A stretch of DNA of 36,173 bases, taken from contig JAHIUA010000085.1 in the NCBI GenBank assembly GCA_018817385.1, positions 85,636 to 121,808 of the forward strand, written 5' to 3'. Both the position numbers and the translations under genes were made by a program. Below the pieces are notes generated by a model that was not told where the DNA came from, did no database searches, and saw nothing but the letters and a program-made list of their open reading frames with translations. The stretch is from Pseudomonadota bacterium (GTDB lineage Bacteria; Desulfobacterota; Desulfobulbia; Desulfobulbales; Desulfocapsaceae). Within the stretch, counting starts at the first letter, position 1. The number at the start of each line of letters is the position of its first letter. Shown here one piece after another: positions 7,414 to 18,318 of the stretch.

Positions 7414-9048
7414 ATGTATCCGGCCGAGACTTGTCCCTGCACCTTCAAGACGCTCCTTCCCCTCCTCCTGAGCGCACTTATTCTTCTCCTGGCCGCACCT
7501 TGCCATGGGAAAGACCCTGAAGCGCAGTTTAGAGAAGGAACCACTCTTCTCGTCCAGGGAGATTTTGAGGAGAAGCACACCGGTATTCAAAAAATAGCTG
7601 CAAGTGGCGACCAGCGGGCGGAAACCCTCTTCCTGGCCCTGCTTGACGGAAAGCTGTTTCACCTCAAAAAAGACAAGACTCTGGTCTACGCCACTCTCGA
7701 CAATTCACAGGCAGAGATCAAGTCCGTCCTCAGCGGAGAAACGCTTGGGACTGTAAGCCATCGAAAAATCAAAAAAATAACCATCAACAACAGCCTGCGC
7801 AGCCAGCTCAAAGATCTCCTGGCCAAAATCGATCTGAAGAGTGCCGATGCAAGGATACGCACAGATGCGGTCAACAAGCTGATGCTGAGCTTAAGCCCGG
7901 CCTCCTCCAGCCTGTTGACGGAGTTGTTGGAAACAGAAAGCAACAGCGATGTCCGTGAGGCACTGACAACAGCCATGGCCATCGTCGACTTACGCAGCCT
8001 TGACAGCGACAAGAAGCTGCTTGCCTTGGGCCAACTGCAGGGCAATCTCAAACCGGCAGTACGCAATGAACTGCAGCGTCTGCTCTCCGAGGAGAAGGAC
8101 ATCAATATTCGCAGCAAGGCTGAATCGGTACTGAGCACCATCGAGACCAAAACCACCCTCTACGGCCTGGTGGAAACACTGTTCTTCGGCCTCAGCCTCG
8201 GCTCTGTCCTGGTGCTGGCTGCAATCGGTCTGGCCATCACCTTTGGCGTAATCGGGGTCATCAACATGGCCCACGGCGAGCTGATCATGCTCGGGGCCTA
8301 CACAACCTACGTCATCCAGCAGCTGCTTCCGGGTTCCATCGGCATTGCCCTTTTTCTTTCCATCCCGGCGGCGTTTCTGGTCTCCGGTCTGACCGGCATT
8401 GCCATTGAACGCCTGGTTATCCGTTTCCTCTACGGTCGGCCCCTGGAAACACTGCTGGCGACCTTTGGCGTCAGCCTTATCCTGCAACAGGCAGTGCGCT
8501 CCATTTTCTCACCCCTTAACCGCAGTGTGGCCAGTCCTGCCTGGATGAGCGGTTCCTGGCAACTCAACCCCATCCTGTCGCTGACCACTAACCGCATAAC
8601 GATACTCGTCTTCTCTCTCCTGGTCTTTACGGGGCTCTACCTCCTCCTCAAAAAGAGTTCCATCGGCCTCCAGGTCAGGGCCGTCGCCCAAAACCGAAAT
8701 ATGGCCAGAGCCATGGGAATTCGAGCCGCAAAGGTCGACGCCCTGACCTTCGGCCTTGGTTCCGGTATCGCCGGCATTGCCGGCGTAGCCCTTTCCCAAC
8801 TCACCAATGTGGGACCCAATCTCGGCCAGGCCTACATTATTGACTCCTTCATGGTCGTGGTTTTCGGCGGGGTGGGCAACCTCTGGGGGACCCTTATCGG
8901 CGGCCTGTCCCTGGGGGTGGCCAACAAATTTCTTGAACCCTGGGCCGGGGCAGTGCTTGCCAAGATCCTGATCCTGGTCTTTATTATTCTCTTTATCCAA
9001 AAACGTCCCCAGGGCTTGTTCCCGCAAAAGGGCCGCGCGGCGGGCTGA
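7414..9048 (+). CDS. urtB: Urea ABC transporter permease UrtB
   Basis: UrtB is one of the two inner-membrane permease subunits that carry urea into the cytoplasm. The 544-residue protein has a signal-like hydrophobic N-terminus (about residues 13-30, ending PCHG), then a long soluble stretch (about 30-245) rich in helices and charged residues that should face the periplasm. After it comes a LivH-type permease domain (about 250-540) with several membrane helices, the GVINMAHGELIMLGAY segment near the first helices, and a VFGGVGNLWGT loop. The N-terminal extension is a known feature of many proteobacterial UrtB proteins, and its function is unsettled. The ATG at 7414 has only a weak GAGA ribosome site. 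Four bases separate its stop from urtC. Confidence 0.95.
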   Translation: MYPAETCPCTFKTLLPLLLSALILLLAAPCHGKDPEAQFREGTTLLVQGDFEEKHTGIQKIAASGDQRAETLFLALLDGKLFHLKKDKTLVYATLDNSQAEIKSVLSGETLGTVSHRKIKKITINNSLRSQLKDLLAKIDLKSADARIRTDAVNKLMLSLSPASSSLLTELLETESNSDVREALTTAMAIVDLRSLDSDKKLLALGQLQGNLKPAVRNELQRLLSEEKDINIRSKAESVLSTIETKTTLYGLVETLFFGLSLGSVLVLAAIGLAITFGVIGVINMAHGELIMLGAYTTYVIQQLLPGSIGIALFLSIPAAFLVSGLTGIAIERLVIRFLYGRPLETLLATFGVSLILQQAVRSIFSPLNRSVASPAWMSGSWQLNPILSLTTNRITILVFSLLVFTGLYLLLKKSSIGLQVRAVAQNRNMARAMGIRAAKVDALTFGLGSGIAGIAGVALSQLTNVGPNLGQAYIIDSFMVVVFGGVGNLWGTLIGGLSLGVANKFLEPWAGAVLAKILILVFIILFIQKRPQGLFPQKGRAAG

Positions 9049-9052
9049 CGCT

Positions 9053-10138
9053 ATGCTTATTCTCAAACTTCTAAAAAATGACCGCGGCGGAGCATTCATG
9101 CTCGCCCTGCTGACCCTGACAACTCTGGTGGTCCCAGTCTGTAACCTGCTGGTGCCTGAAAACAGTGGCCTGCACATCTCTACCTACACCATGACCCTGC
9201 TCGGCAAGTATCTCTGCTATGCACTGCTGGCCATTTCCGTAGACCTGGTCTGGGGGTACCTCGGCATCCTCAGCCTTGGTCACGGGGCCTTCTTTGCCCT
9301 GGGTGGCTACGCCATGGGGATGTACCTTATGCGACAGATCGGCAGCCGGGGTATGTACGGCCATCCTCTCCTGCCCGACTTCATGGTCTTCCTCAACTGG
9401 CAGGAGCTCCCCTGGTTCTGGCATGGCTTCCACTGGTTCTGGTTTGCCATGCTCATGGTCGTCCTGGTTCCGGGTCTGCTGGCCCTGGTCTTTGGCTGGC
9501 TGGCTTTCCGTTCCCGGGTCACCGGCGTCTATCTCTCAATCATTACCCAGGCCCTGACCTATGCCCTGCTCCTGGCCTTTTTCAGAAACGAGATGGGTTT
9601 CGGCGGCAACAACGGTCTCACTGATTTTAAAGATCTCCTGGGATTCTCTCTCCAATCCGATGCCACCCGGGCCGGTCTCTTTATCGCCTCAGCCCTTGCT
9701 CTGGGCCTGGGATACCTGAGCTGCCTTTACATCACCCGCTCCCGACTGGGCAGGCTCTGCACCGCAATCCGGGACCAGGAGGATCGCACCCGATTCATCG
9801 GCTATCGAGTGGAACATTTCAAGTTGTGGATCTTCACCTTTTCCGCCATCATGGCCGGAATTGCCGGGGCCCTCTATTTTCCTCAGGTGGGCATCATCAA
9901 TCCCGGGGAATTCGCCCCCCTCGCCTCCATTGAGATCGTCATCTGGGTGGCGGTGGGCGGAAGGGCAACCCTCTACGGTGCAGCGGCCGGTGCGCTTATG
10001 GTCAACTATGCAAAGAGCTATCTCACCGGCGCCATGCCCGATGCCTGGTTATTTGCTCTGGGGGCAATGTTTGTCCTGGTGACCCTGCTCCTGCCCCGGG
10101 GAGTAACCGGACTGCTGAGAAAAAAGGAGGGGAACTAA
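9053..10138 (+). CDS. urtC: Urea ABC transporter permease UrtC
   Basis: UrtC is the LivM-type second permease of the urea importer and pairs with UrtB in the inner membrane. The 361-residue protein is strongly hydrophobic, with about eight to ten predicted helices. It contains the family segments LVWGYLGILSLGHGAFFALGGYAMGMY, summarised here as GYLGILSLGHGAFFALGGY near residues 68-86, a GNNGLTDF loop, and a cytoplasmic FIGYRVEHFKLWIF coupling segment. It starts four bases after the urtB stop, and its TAA overlaps the urtD ATG by one base (TAATG), so translation is tightly coupled. Confidence 0.95.
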   Translation: MLILKLLKNDRGGAFMLALLTLTTLVVPVCNLLVPENSGLHISTYTMTLLGKYLCYALLAISVDLVWGYLGILSLGHGAFFALGGYAMGMYLMRQIGSRGMYGHPLLPDFMVFLNWQELPWFWHGFHWFWFAMLMVVLVPGLLALVFGWLAFRSRVTGVYLSIITQALTYALLLAFFRNEMGFGGNNGLTDFKDLLGFSLQSDATRAGLFIASALALGLGYLSCLYITRSRLGRLCTAIRDQEDRTRFIGYRVEHFKLWIFTFSAIMAGIAGALYFPQVGIINPGEFAPLASIEIVIWVAVGGRATLYGAAAGALMVNYAKSYLTGAMPDAWLFALGAMFVLVTLLLPRGVTGLLRKKEGN

Positions 10139-10968
10139 TGAGTGTCCTGCAATCCATGCGCTCGTTTATGCGCCGCGATCAGGTTTTTGAGTTTCTCATC
10201 CCGGATACACCGCCCGATCTTGATCTGACCCACGGGGTCATCCTCTACCTGGAAGAGATCAGTGTCAGTTTCGACGGCTTTAAGGCCATAGACAACCTCA
10301 ACCTTTATATTGATGACGGTGAGCTGCGCTGCATCATCGGCCCCAACGGTGCCGGCAAGACCACCATGATGGATATCATCACCGGCAAAACCAGACCAGA
10401 CAGTGGCTCCGCCTGGTTCGGACAGCAGATCAACCTCCTGAAAATGGATGAACCGGAGATCGCAAAGGCCGGTATAGGCCGAAAGTTTCAAAAACCAACG
10501 GTCTTTGAACACCATGCAGTGATTGAAAATCTGGAACTGGCCATGGCCGGCGACAAAGGGGTGTGGGTGACGCTCAACGCCCGTCTCAATGGTGAACAAC
10601 GCGACCACATCGACGAGATTCTCCACATCATCGGCCTCAACCAGCAGGCTGCTCAGCTGGCCGGATCCCTCTCCCATGGCCAAAAGCAGTGGCTGGAGAT
10701 CGGCATGCTGTTGATGCAGAACCCGAAACTGCTGCTCGTTGATGAACCCGCTGCCGGCATGACCCATCAGGAGATGGAACGAACAGCCGAACTGCTGACT
10801 TCCCTGGCCGGCAGCCACAGCGTCATCGTCGTCGAACATGATATGGACTTTGTTCGTTCCATCGCCCAGAAGGTGACCGTATTGCACCAGGGCAGCGTGT
10901 TGGCGGAAGGGACCATGGACGAGGTCCAAAACGACCAGCGGGTCATTGAAGTCTATCTCGGAGAATAA
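10138..10968 (+). CDS. urtD: Urea ABC transporter ATP-binding protein UrtD
   Basis: UrtD is one of two ATPases that power urea import from the cytoplasmic face. The 276-residue protein carries a Walker A motif GPNGAGKT at residues 68-75, an LSHGQKQWLEIG signature segment (in place of the usual LSGGQ), a Walker B LLLVDEPAAGM, and a switch histidine in VVEHDMDFV. An N-terminal extension of about 30 residues before the first strand is usual for UrtD compared with LivG. AAGGAGG lies before the start, inside the end of urtC. The start overlaps the urtC stop, and urtE follows three bases after the stop. Confidence 0.95.
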   Translation: MSVLQSMRSFMRRDQVFEFLIPDTPPDLDLTHGVILYLEEISVSFDGFKAIDNLNLYIDDGELRCIIGPNGAGKTTMMDIITGKTRPDSGSAWFGQQINLLKMDEPEIAKAGIGRKFQKPTVFEHHAVIENLELAMAGDKGVWVTLNARLNGEQRDHIDEILHIIGLNQQAAQLAGSLSHGQKQWLEIGMLLMQNPKLLLVDEPAAGMTHQEMERTAELLTSLAGSHSVIVVEHDMDFVRSIAQKVTVLHQGSVLAEGTMDEVQNDQRVIEVYLGE

Positions 10969-10971
10969 CAG

Positions 10972-11667
10972 ATGCTGCAGATCAAACACCTCAACCAGTA
11001 TTACGGTGAAAGCCACACCCTCTGGGATATCGACCTGGCCGTGCCAAAGGGGCAATGCACCTGCCTGATGGGGCGAAACGGTGTCGGCAAGACCACCCTC
11101 CTCGATGTGATCATGGGACTCCTCCCCCTCCGCTCCGGTCACATCACCCTTGATGGCCAGGAGATAACAAAACTGGCGGCGGAACGACGAGCCGCCCTCG
11201 GTGTCGGTTATGTCCCCCAGGGGCGTCAGATTTTCCCTCTCCTCACCGTCCAGGAAAATCTGGAAATCGGTCTCGGCAGCGGACGCAGGAAAAGAAAAAA
11301 TATTCCAGACCTTGTTTTTTCCCTCTTTCCCGTATTAAAAGAGATGATGAACCGTCGGGGTGGCGACCTGTCCGGCGGCCAGCAGCAACAGCTGGCCATA
11401 GGCCGCGCCCTGGTGCTGGATCCCTTATTGCTGATTCTCGACGAACCAACCGAAGGCATCCAGCCCAATATTGTTCAGGAAATCGGTGAAATCATCAACA
11501 AACTGAAAAATGACCTGGGGATAACCGTCCTCTTAGTGGAACAGAAGCTGCCCTTTGCCCGGGCCGTGGCCGATGGTTTTGTTATTCTCGATCGTGGCCG
11601 CTCAGTGGCAACAGGCAGCATAGACAAACTTGATAAGCACTTAATCCGCCAGTATCTCACCGTATAG
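10972..11667 (+). CDS. urtE: Urea ABC transporter ATP-binding protein UrtE
   Basis: UrtE is the LivF-type second ATPase of the urea importer. The 231-residue protein has Walker A GRNGVGKT at residues 34-41, the ABC signature LSGGQQQQLAIGRAL, Walker B LLILDEPTEGI and a VLLVEQKLPFA switch region. The Gly-rich QGRQIFPLLTVQENL segment is the Q-loop area of branched-chain amino-acid type ATPases. GGAGAA precedes the start. Two bases separate its stop from the ureD start, which joins transporter and urease into one transcription unit. Confidence 0.95.
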   Translation: MLQIKHLNQYYGESHTLWDIDLAVPKGQCTCLMGRNGVGKTTLLDVIMGLLPLRSGHITLDGQEITKLAAERRAALGVGYVPQGRQIFPLLTVQENLEIGLGSGRRKRKNIPDLVFSLFPVLKEMMNRRGGDLSGGQQQQLAIGRALVLDPLLLILDEPTEGIQPNIVQEIGEIINKLKNDLGITVLLVEQKLPFARAVADGFVILDRGRSVATGSIDKLDKHLIRQYLTV

Positions 11668-11669
11668 AG

Positions 11670-12512
11670 ATGACCGCAGCCGCAATTGACAGTGGGCCAG
11701 GCAGGGGCTGGAGCGCCCGTCTGCAACTGGAGTATGCCCAACGCCGGGGACGCACCGTTCTTGCCCGCAACCGCCACAGTGGCCCCCTTGTCGTGCAGCG
11801 GCCCCTCTATCCCGAAGGCGGAGTCTGTCACACCTGCATCCTCCATCCGCCCGGCGGGGTGGTCGCTGGTGACCGCCTGGAGATAGAAGTCCTCGCCGCA
11901 GAAGAGACCGCCACCCTTATCACCACACCCGGGGCGACCAAGTTTTACCGCTCAGATGGCAAAAAGGCTGTACAGGAACAGCATATTCGCGTCGGCAACG
12001 GCGCTATGGTTGAGTGGTTTCCTCAGGAGACCATTCTCTTTCCCGGTGCGGATGTGGAGCTCAGAACCAGGATTGACCTTGCCCCCGAGGCACTGTTTAT
12101 GGGATGGGAGATACTCTGTCTGGGGCTGCCGGTAACTGATCAACCCTTCAACAACGGACGGCTTCTGACCAGCCTCCTTATCCATCGCCACAATACCCCC
12201 CTGCTCATCGACCGGCTGCGGGTGAAGACCGCGACAGATCTGGACCGCTGCGCCGGCCTGCGCGGTTTTCCGGTGATGGCCACCTTTGTCGCCACCGCCT
12301 GCACAAGCGAGATGCTTGCCCCCCTGCGAAGCCTTGTCCCTCACGAAAAAAAGGCAATCTACGGGGTAACGCTGATGGATGAGCTGCTGGTGGCCAGATA
12401 CCTTGGTCACTCAACCTTTGCCGCCCAGCGTTTGTTTGGTCAACTCTGGAAGGGACTTCGCCCGCAGATTACAGGAAAAACTGCTTGTCCACCACGCATC
12501 TGGGCAACATGA
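11670..12512 (+). CDS. ureD: Urease accessory protein UreD (UreH)
   Basis: UreD binds the urease apoenzyme and, with UreF and UreG, forms the complex that loads nickel into the active site. The 280-residue protein contains the family segments RNRHSGPLVVQRPLYPEG and HPPGGVVAGDRLEIEV, a TTPGATKFYRS block, and EWFPQETILFPGA in the beta-rich core. The length matches the family. The first ATG after urtE (11670) gives the standard UreD N-terminus. A 57-base gap with AAAGGAA separates it from ureA. No odd features are seen. Confidence 0.95.
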   Translation: MTAAAIDSGPGRGWSARLQLEYAQRRGRTVLARNRHSGPLVVQRPLYPEGGVCHTCILHPPGGVVAGDRLEIEVLAAEETATLITTPGATKFYRSDGKKAVQEQHIRVGNGAMVEWFPQETILFPGADVELRTRIDLAPEALFMGWEILCLGLPVTDQPFNNGRLLTSLLIHRHNTPLLIDRLRVKTATDLDRCAGLRGFPVMATFVATACTSEMLAPLRSLVPHEKKAIYGVTLMDELLVARYLGHSTFAAQRLFGQLWKGLRPQITGKTACPPRIWAT

Positions 12513-12569
12513 CAAGAACAGGTACAAAACAATGCGGACACCTGTCCCGCATAGCATAAAGGAACCCCC

Positions 12570-12872
12570 ATGGAACTGACACCAAGAGAAAAAGATAAAT
12601 TGCTCCTCTTTACCGCCGGACTCCTTGCCGAACGCCGTAAAGACCGGGGCCTGAAGCTCAACTACCCGGAGGCAGTGGCCTTTATCAGTGCTGCCATCCT
12701 GGAAGGGGCCCGAGACGGCAAGTCGGTGGCCGAACTCATGGATTACGGGCGCACCCTGCTCCGCCTTGAAGATGTCATGGAAGGCATTGCCGACATGGTG
12801 CAAGAGATCCAGGTGGAGGCCACCTTTCCCGACGGCACCAAGTTGGTCACAGTCCATAATCCTATTGTCTAG
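12570..12872 (+). CDS. ureA: Urease gamma subunit UreA
   Basis: UreA is the small structural subunit of the trimeric (alpha-beta-gamma)3 nickel urease. It is exactly 100 residues, as in Klebsiella and related bacteria, and opens with the conserved [20 protein letters not shown] helix. The [13 protein letters not shown] and [16 protein letters not shown] blocks are diagnostic. AAGGAA precedes the ATG at 12570. It stands alone rather than fused to UreB, so the urease is of the three-subunit bacterial type, not the Helicobacter type. Confidence 0.97.
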   Translation: MELTPREKDKLLLFTAGLLAERRKDRGLKLNYPEAVAFISAAILEGARDGKSVAELMDYGRTLLRLEDVMEGIADMVQEIQVEATFPDGTKLVTVHNPIV

Positions 12873-12884
12873 AGAGGCTCAAGC

Positions 12885-13198
12885 ATGATACCAGGCGAAA
12901 TCATCACCCCGGAAGGTGAAATTGAAATCAACAGTGGTCGCGCCACCATCACCATCGACATCGCCAACAGCGGCGACCGTCCCATCCAGGTCGGCTCCCA
13001 TTACCACTTCTTCGAGACCAATCCCGCCCTCCTCTTTGACAGGGAAAAAACGCGGGGCTTCCGCCTCAATATTGCGGCCGGCACCGCGGTTCGCTTCGAG
13101 CCCGGTCAGAACCGCGAGGTGGAGCTTGTCGCTTATGCAGGCGACCGAACTGTCTATGGCTTTAACGGGGCCATAATGGGCCATCTGGAGGAAAACAA

Positions 13199-13202
<4 letters not shown>
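12885..13202 (+). CDS. ureB: Urease beta subunit UreB
   Basis: UreB is the second structural subunit of urease and caps the alpha subunit. It has 105 residues with the conserved start [16 protein letters not shown], the [15 protein letters not shown] block and a C-terminal [10 protein letters not shown] segment. AGAGG lies upstream of the ATG. Its stop overlaps the ureC start by four bases (ATGA), which should give near-equal synthesis of the two subunits. Confidence 0.97.
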
Positions 13203-14902
<1,700 letters not shown>

Positions 14903-14903
14903 C

Positions 14904-15347
14904 ATGATTCACTTCACTCAAAAAACAGAGGCCGTCCAGGAAGCTGCGACCACACTGACCCTGCCCTGGTCACAGCGCAACAAGAGCCGCCAGCGCGTCC
15001 GACTGGATAATGGTGAGGAGGCCGGCCTTTTTCTCGAACGCGGCATCATCCTCCGGGGTGGTGACTGTCTGACCGCAGAGGACGGCACCATTGTCAGGAT
15101 AGTGGCGGCCACGGAAACCGTGTCTACGGTGCAGTGCCAAGATCCCCTGCAGCTGGCACGTATCTGCTACCATCTCGGCAACCGTCATGTGGACCTGGAA
15201 ATCAGCAAAGACCGGGTCCGCTACCCGCATGATCATGTCCTCGATGCCATGCTCCAAGGTATGGGCCTGACAGCAACGGTTGAGCAGGCCCCCTTTGAGC
15301 CGGAAACCGGTGCCTATGGTCAAGGGCATGGACACCACCATGGCTGA
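14904..15347 (+). CDS. ureE: Urease accessory protein UreE (nickel metallochaperone)
   Basis: UreE binds nickel and passes it to UreG for insertion into urease. With the ATG at 14904 the protein has 147 residues. It shows the N-terminal peptide-binding domain (LTLPWSQRNKSRQRVRLDNG, LFLERGIILRGGD) and the C-terminal metal-binding domain (CYHLGNRHVDLEI, YPHDHVLDAML) with the conserved central histidine. It ends in a short His/Gly-rich tail, GQGHGHHHG, less extensive than the Klebsiella tail. The start one base after the ureC stop was chosen over an upstream extension inside ureC. Its last eight bases overlap the likely ureF start. Confidence 0.94.
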   Translation: MIHFTQKTEAVQEAATTLTLPWSQRNKSRQRVRLDNGEEAGLFLERGIILRGGDCLTAEDGTIVRIVAATETVSTVQCQDPLQLARICYHLGNRHVDLEISKDRVRYPHDHVLDAMLQGMGLTATVEQAPFEPETGAYGQGHGHHHG

Positions 15348-16014
15348 CCGCGATGCACTGCTGCACCTCCTCCACCTTGTCAGCCCCACCTTGCCCACCG
15401 GCGCCTTCAGCTATTCACAAGGACTGGAATGGGCGGTTGAGGCGGGATGGGTCCATGACGGTCCAACTCTCCAGGGCTGGCTCATCGATCTGATCGAACA
15501 ATCGCTGGCTTTTGTCGATATCCCCATTTTAGGCCGGATGATGACAGCGATAATAAACGAACAGCTCCTGGAGTTGGAGGAGTGGTGTGGTGTCCTCCTG
15601 GCCTGCCGTGAAACCTCCGAACTACGCCAGGAGGAACAGATCCGAGGCCGCGCCCTGGCAACCTTGCTCCAGGGTCTTGCTGTTGAGGGCGGCCAATCGC
15701 TGGCAAAGACCCTGAACCGCTGCCAGCTGGCCGGCTTTGCCCTGGCGGCCGTAGAGTGGAATATAGAGATGCGAGATGCGGCCCTCGGCTATACCTGGGC
15801 CTGGCTGGAAAATCAGGTCCTGACCGGGATCAAGATCATTCCCCTGGGCCAGACAGAAGGTCAGCGCCTTCTCCTCCACCTCAGTAGAGGGATCCCCCAG
15901 ATCGTCGACCAGGGCCTGCGACTTCAAGAGGAAGATATCGGTGCTGCAAGTCCCGCTTTTGCACTGGCCTGCAGTCTGCACGAAAATCAATACACCCGAA
16001 TTTATCGATCGTAA
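15340..16014 (+). CDS. ureF: Urease accessory protein UreF
   Basis: UreF bridges UreD and UreG in the nickel-loading complex and gates GTP hydrolysis by UreG. Starting at the ATG at 15340 gives 224 residues opening [23 protein letters not shown], shortened here to the [20 protein letters not shown] motif that marks UreF N-termini. The rest is all-helical with the [17 protein letters not shown] and [11 protein letters not shown] segments. The start is not certain: in-frame ATGs at 15316 and 15328 and a TTG at 15280 would lengthen it. I prefer 15340 because it gives the family-standard N-terminus and overlaps the ureE stop. Confidence 0.93.
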   Translation: MADRDALLHLLHLVSPTLPTGAFSYSQGLEWAVEAGWVHDGPTLQGWLIDLIEQSLAFVDIPILGRMMTAIINEQLLELEEWCGVLLACRETSELRQEEQIRGRALATLLQGLAVEGGQSLAKTLNRCQLAGFALAAVEWNIEMRDAALGYTWAWLENQVLTGIKIIPLGQTEGQRLLLHLSRGIPQIVDQGLRLQEEDIGAASPAFALACSLHENQYTRIYRS

Positions 16015-16025
16015 AGGAACGAACC

Positions 16026-16643
16026 ATGACGCCAACAGAAAAGCCCTCTCCTCTCCGCCTCGGCATCGGCGGCCCGGTGGGTTCCGGCAAGACCGCCCTC
16101 ATAGATGCCCTCTGCCGCAAGATGCGCGACCGCTACCAGGTCGCCGTGGTGACCAACGACATCTATACCCGGGAAGATGCCGAATTCCTCACCCGCAGCC
16201 AGGCCCTGCCCGCTGAGCGAATCGTGGGTGTGGAAACCGGAGGCTGTCCGCATACCGCCATCCGCGAAGATGCCTCCATGAATCTTGCCGCAGTCGATGA
16301 CTTCATCCACCGCTTTCCCGATCTGGACCTGATCATCATTGAGAGCGGCGGCGATAACCTGAGCGCCACCTTCAGTCCGGAACTGGCTGATCTGATGATC
16401 TATGTCATTGATGTGGCAGCAGGCGACAAGATACCGCGCAAGGGTGGGCCTGGTATCACCCGCTCCGACCTGCTGGTGATCAACAAGATCGACCTGGCCC
16501 CCTTGGTGGGGGCGTCCCTGACGGTGATGGACCAGGACAGCAAAAAGATGCGTCGGGAAAGGCCCTATGTTTTTGCCAATATGAAAACCGGCCAGGGGGT
16601 GGATGAGATACTGACTTTTATCGAGGAGAAAGGAATGCTTTAA
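16026..16643 (+). CDS. ureG: Urease accessory GTPase UreG
   Basis: UreG is the SIMIBI-class GTPase that dimerises around nickel and drives its insertion into urease. The 205-residue protein has a P-loop GPVGSGKT at residues 16-23, the nickel-binding CPH motif at C74-H76 within [15 protein letters not shown], the [17 protein letters not shown] switch region, and the NKIDLAP guanine-specificity motif. AAAGGAACGAACC precedes the start. It is the last gene of the urea operon; no clear intrinsic terminator is visible in the 119 bases before jetA, so read-through into jetA is possible. Confidence 0.97.
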   Translation: MTPTEKPSPLRLGIGGPVGSGKTALIDALCRKMRDRYQVAVVTNDIYTREDAEFLTRSQALPAERIVGVETGGCPHTAIREDASMNLAAVDDFIHRFPDLDLIIIESGGDNLSATFSPELADLMIYVIDVAAGDKIPRKGGPGITRSDLLVINKIDLAPLVGASLTVMDQDSKKMRRERPYVFANMKTGQGVDEILTFIEEKGML

Positions 16644-16762
16644 ACTGGCCCCTTTTCTCATAGAAATCAAAAAAAGAACGGTTGAGCACCGGCTTCATTT
16701 TCAAGAAATTGTGTCAGAACAATGCATTTGCATGAAGCACTGGAGTGTAGTAATACAAAAAG

Positions 16763-18295
16763 ATGACCTCTTCCTCAACAGATCAGCCCATCACCCTTTT
16801 TTCCGACCAGCCCCTTTCGGCCTTTGATCAGGGAATGGCTGCTGAGCTGATTAAACGCCGTAATCCCAATCTCGGCAGTCTGTTGATCACCGAACGTGCC
16901 CCCTTTTATGTCACCATCCTCTACCGCATGCTGCTCTTTAAACGGGATCATGAGTTGGAGCCACTCTATGATGATATTTATCAGGCAGTGTTCCACCCCT
17001 TGGAAGGCCTGGAACAGACTGAATACTCACCTGACCGCTTCCGCACGGATCTTGACCAGCTGGCCAACTGGAATCTGGTCTCCTCCCGTATCGAGAAACA
17101 GCGACTGCGTGGCTATCGGGACAACCGCAAACGAAAATTTCGCTATCGTCTGAGCGATGAGGCAGCAAGCCTGCTCCACTGGCTTGAGCAGCGACTGCAG
17201 GACGAACTGGAAGAGCGCAGCAATGACGCCAGGGATCTGCTCGGAGAGGTTCGCGGCGCCCTTGGCGAACTGCTCCGCCTCCTGCATGGGTTACGCCTCA
17301 ACGCTGAGGGCCAGGAGGACAGTGCCAGGCGTATCATATTTCAGCTGGGTAAAGCAGACGATCTCTGCCAGTCCACCACCGAAGGACTGATTGATTTGAA
17401 TGGCCGCTTAATGGCCTTTTTACTCCGGCGTTATGAGGCCGATGAGGTTCGGATCATCCTTGGCGAACTGGATAACTATGTGCAGGTTTTTCTGAAACAG
17501 GCATTTGGCCTGCGCCGGGAAATTGTCCCCCTGTTGCACCGTCTGCAAAAAAGAAGCATCCAGGATAAACTGCACTTTGCCTTTACGGCGATGGAAAAAG
17601 AACGGCGTCTCGCGCCCCATCTCCTCCAGGTACGCAGAGAGGCTTCCGGCCTCGCTATTCCGGACAGACTCAACCGTTTTTTTGAAGACCAGGGCGGACT
17701 TGACCACCTGTTACAGCGGATCAATGAATCCTCTCTCCAGGTGTGGCAAAAGCTGCGCAGCCATCTGCAGGAACTGGAGAGAAAAAACCACCGTTTGCAG
17801 GATCTCCGACACAGAATTGAGGAAATTGCCAGCCTTGATGAATCCGTTGTTCCCCTTCATTTTATGGAAAAGCTGTGCTCTTGCGGCCAGGGATTCTTTG
17901 ATCGAAACTATTGGGACAGCCGGGAAAAGGCCGACCCTCCCCAACCCAGCCGGCGTATCAGCAGAAAGGAAAAGATTATCCGCGCCTATATCAAGCCGAA
18001 GAAAAAGTCAGATGGCCCGGTACAGAGCATGGACGAGGCCCGCTTGGCTTCCCTTGAAAAATGGCTGCAGGAAAAAGTACTGTCGCCACCGGCCAATGGC
18101 CAGGTTGAAAAAGGGGACTTTGGCGAATTTGCAGATTTCCCTCGCATCATGGAACTGGCCAGGGCTGGACTTCTAGGTGAGGGAAAGAGACTGGCCAGCA
18201 TTGCCCTGCTTCTCCAGGCTGCAGAAGAACGGGCAAAACTTGATTTTGCCTCCTGTCAGCTTGATCTTCCGAAGCTCACCGTAAAAGCAAACTGA
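16763..18295 (+). CDS. jetA: Wadjet defence system subunit JetA (MukF/kleisin-like)
   Basis: This 510-residue soluble protein is best explained as the kleisin-like JetA subunit of a Wadjet (MksBEFG-type) complex, which recognises and cleaves small circular plasmid DNA. It has an N-terminal winged-helix-like region (about 45-135, with LVSSRIEKQRLRGYRD), long helical stretches in the middle (about 140-355) and a basic C-terminal part. A CSCG motif near residue 371 is seen. The N-terminus does not look like the DUF3375 proteins of type I Wadjet, so I leave the subtype open. The identification leans on the nearby jetB-jetC-jetD genes and on MukF-like architecture. It lies on the same strand but is separated from jetB by a 3-kb antisense gene. 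The ATG has no strong ribosome site. Confidence 0.72.
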   Translation: MTSSSTDQPITLFSDQPLSAFDQGMAAELIKRRNPNLGSLLITERAPFYVTILYRMLLFKRDHELEPLYDDIYQAVFHPLEGLEQTEYSPDRFRTDLDQLANWNLVSSRIEKQRLRGYRDNRKRKFRYRLSDEAASLLHWLEQRLQDELEERSNDARDLLGEVRGALGELLRLLHGLRLNAEGQEDSARRIIFQLGKADDLCQSTTEGLIDLNGRLMAFLLRRYEADEVRIILGELDNYVQVFLKQAFGLRREIVPLLHRLQKRSIQDKLHFAFTAMEKERRLAPHLLQVRREASGLAIPDRLNRFFEDQGGLDHLLQRINESSLQVWQKLRSHLQELERKNHRLQDLRHRIEEIASLDESVVPLHFMEKLCSCGQGFFDRNYWDSREKADPPQPSRRISRKEKIIRAYIKPKKKSDGPVQSMDEARLASLEKWLQEKVLSPPANGQVEKGDFGEFADFPRIMELARAGLLGEGKRLASIALLLQAAEERAKLDFASCQLDLPKLTVKAN

Positions 18296-18318
18296 AAACT
18301 ATTGGCTACCTTGAAAAA

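Noticed and set aside
8509-9177. 222-codon minus-strand open frame across the urtB/urtC junction
   Set aside because: It overlaps two confident genes and is dominated by charged, low-order composition with no ribosome site.
10135-11142. Long open frame of 335 codons on the minus strand opposite urtD and urtE
   Set aside because: It is fully covered by urtD and urtE, which have complete ABC motifs. The antisense translation has no recognisable domain, and such mirror frames are common in GC-rich coding DNA.
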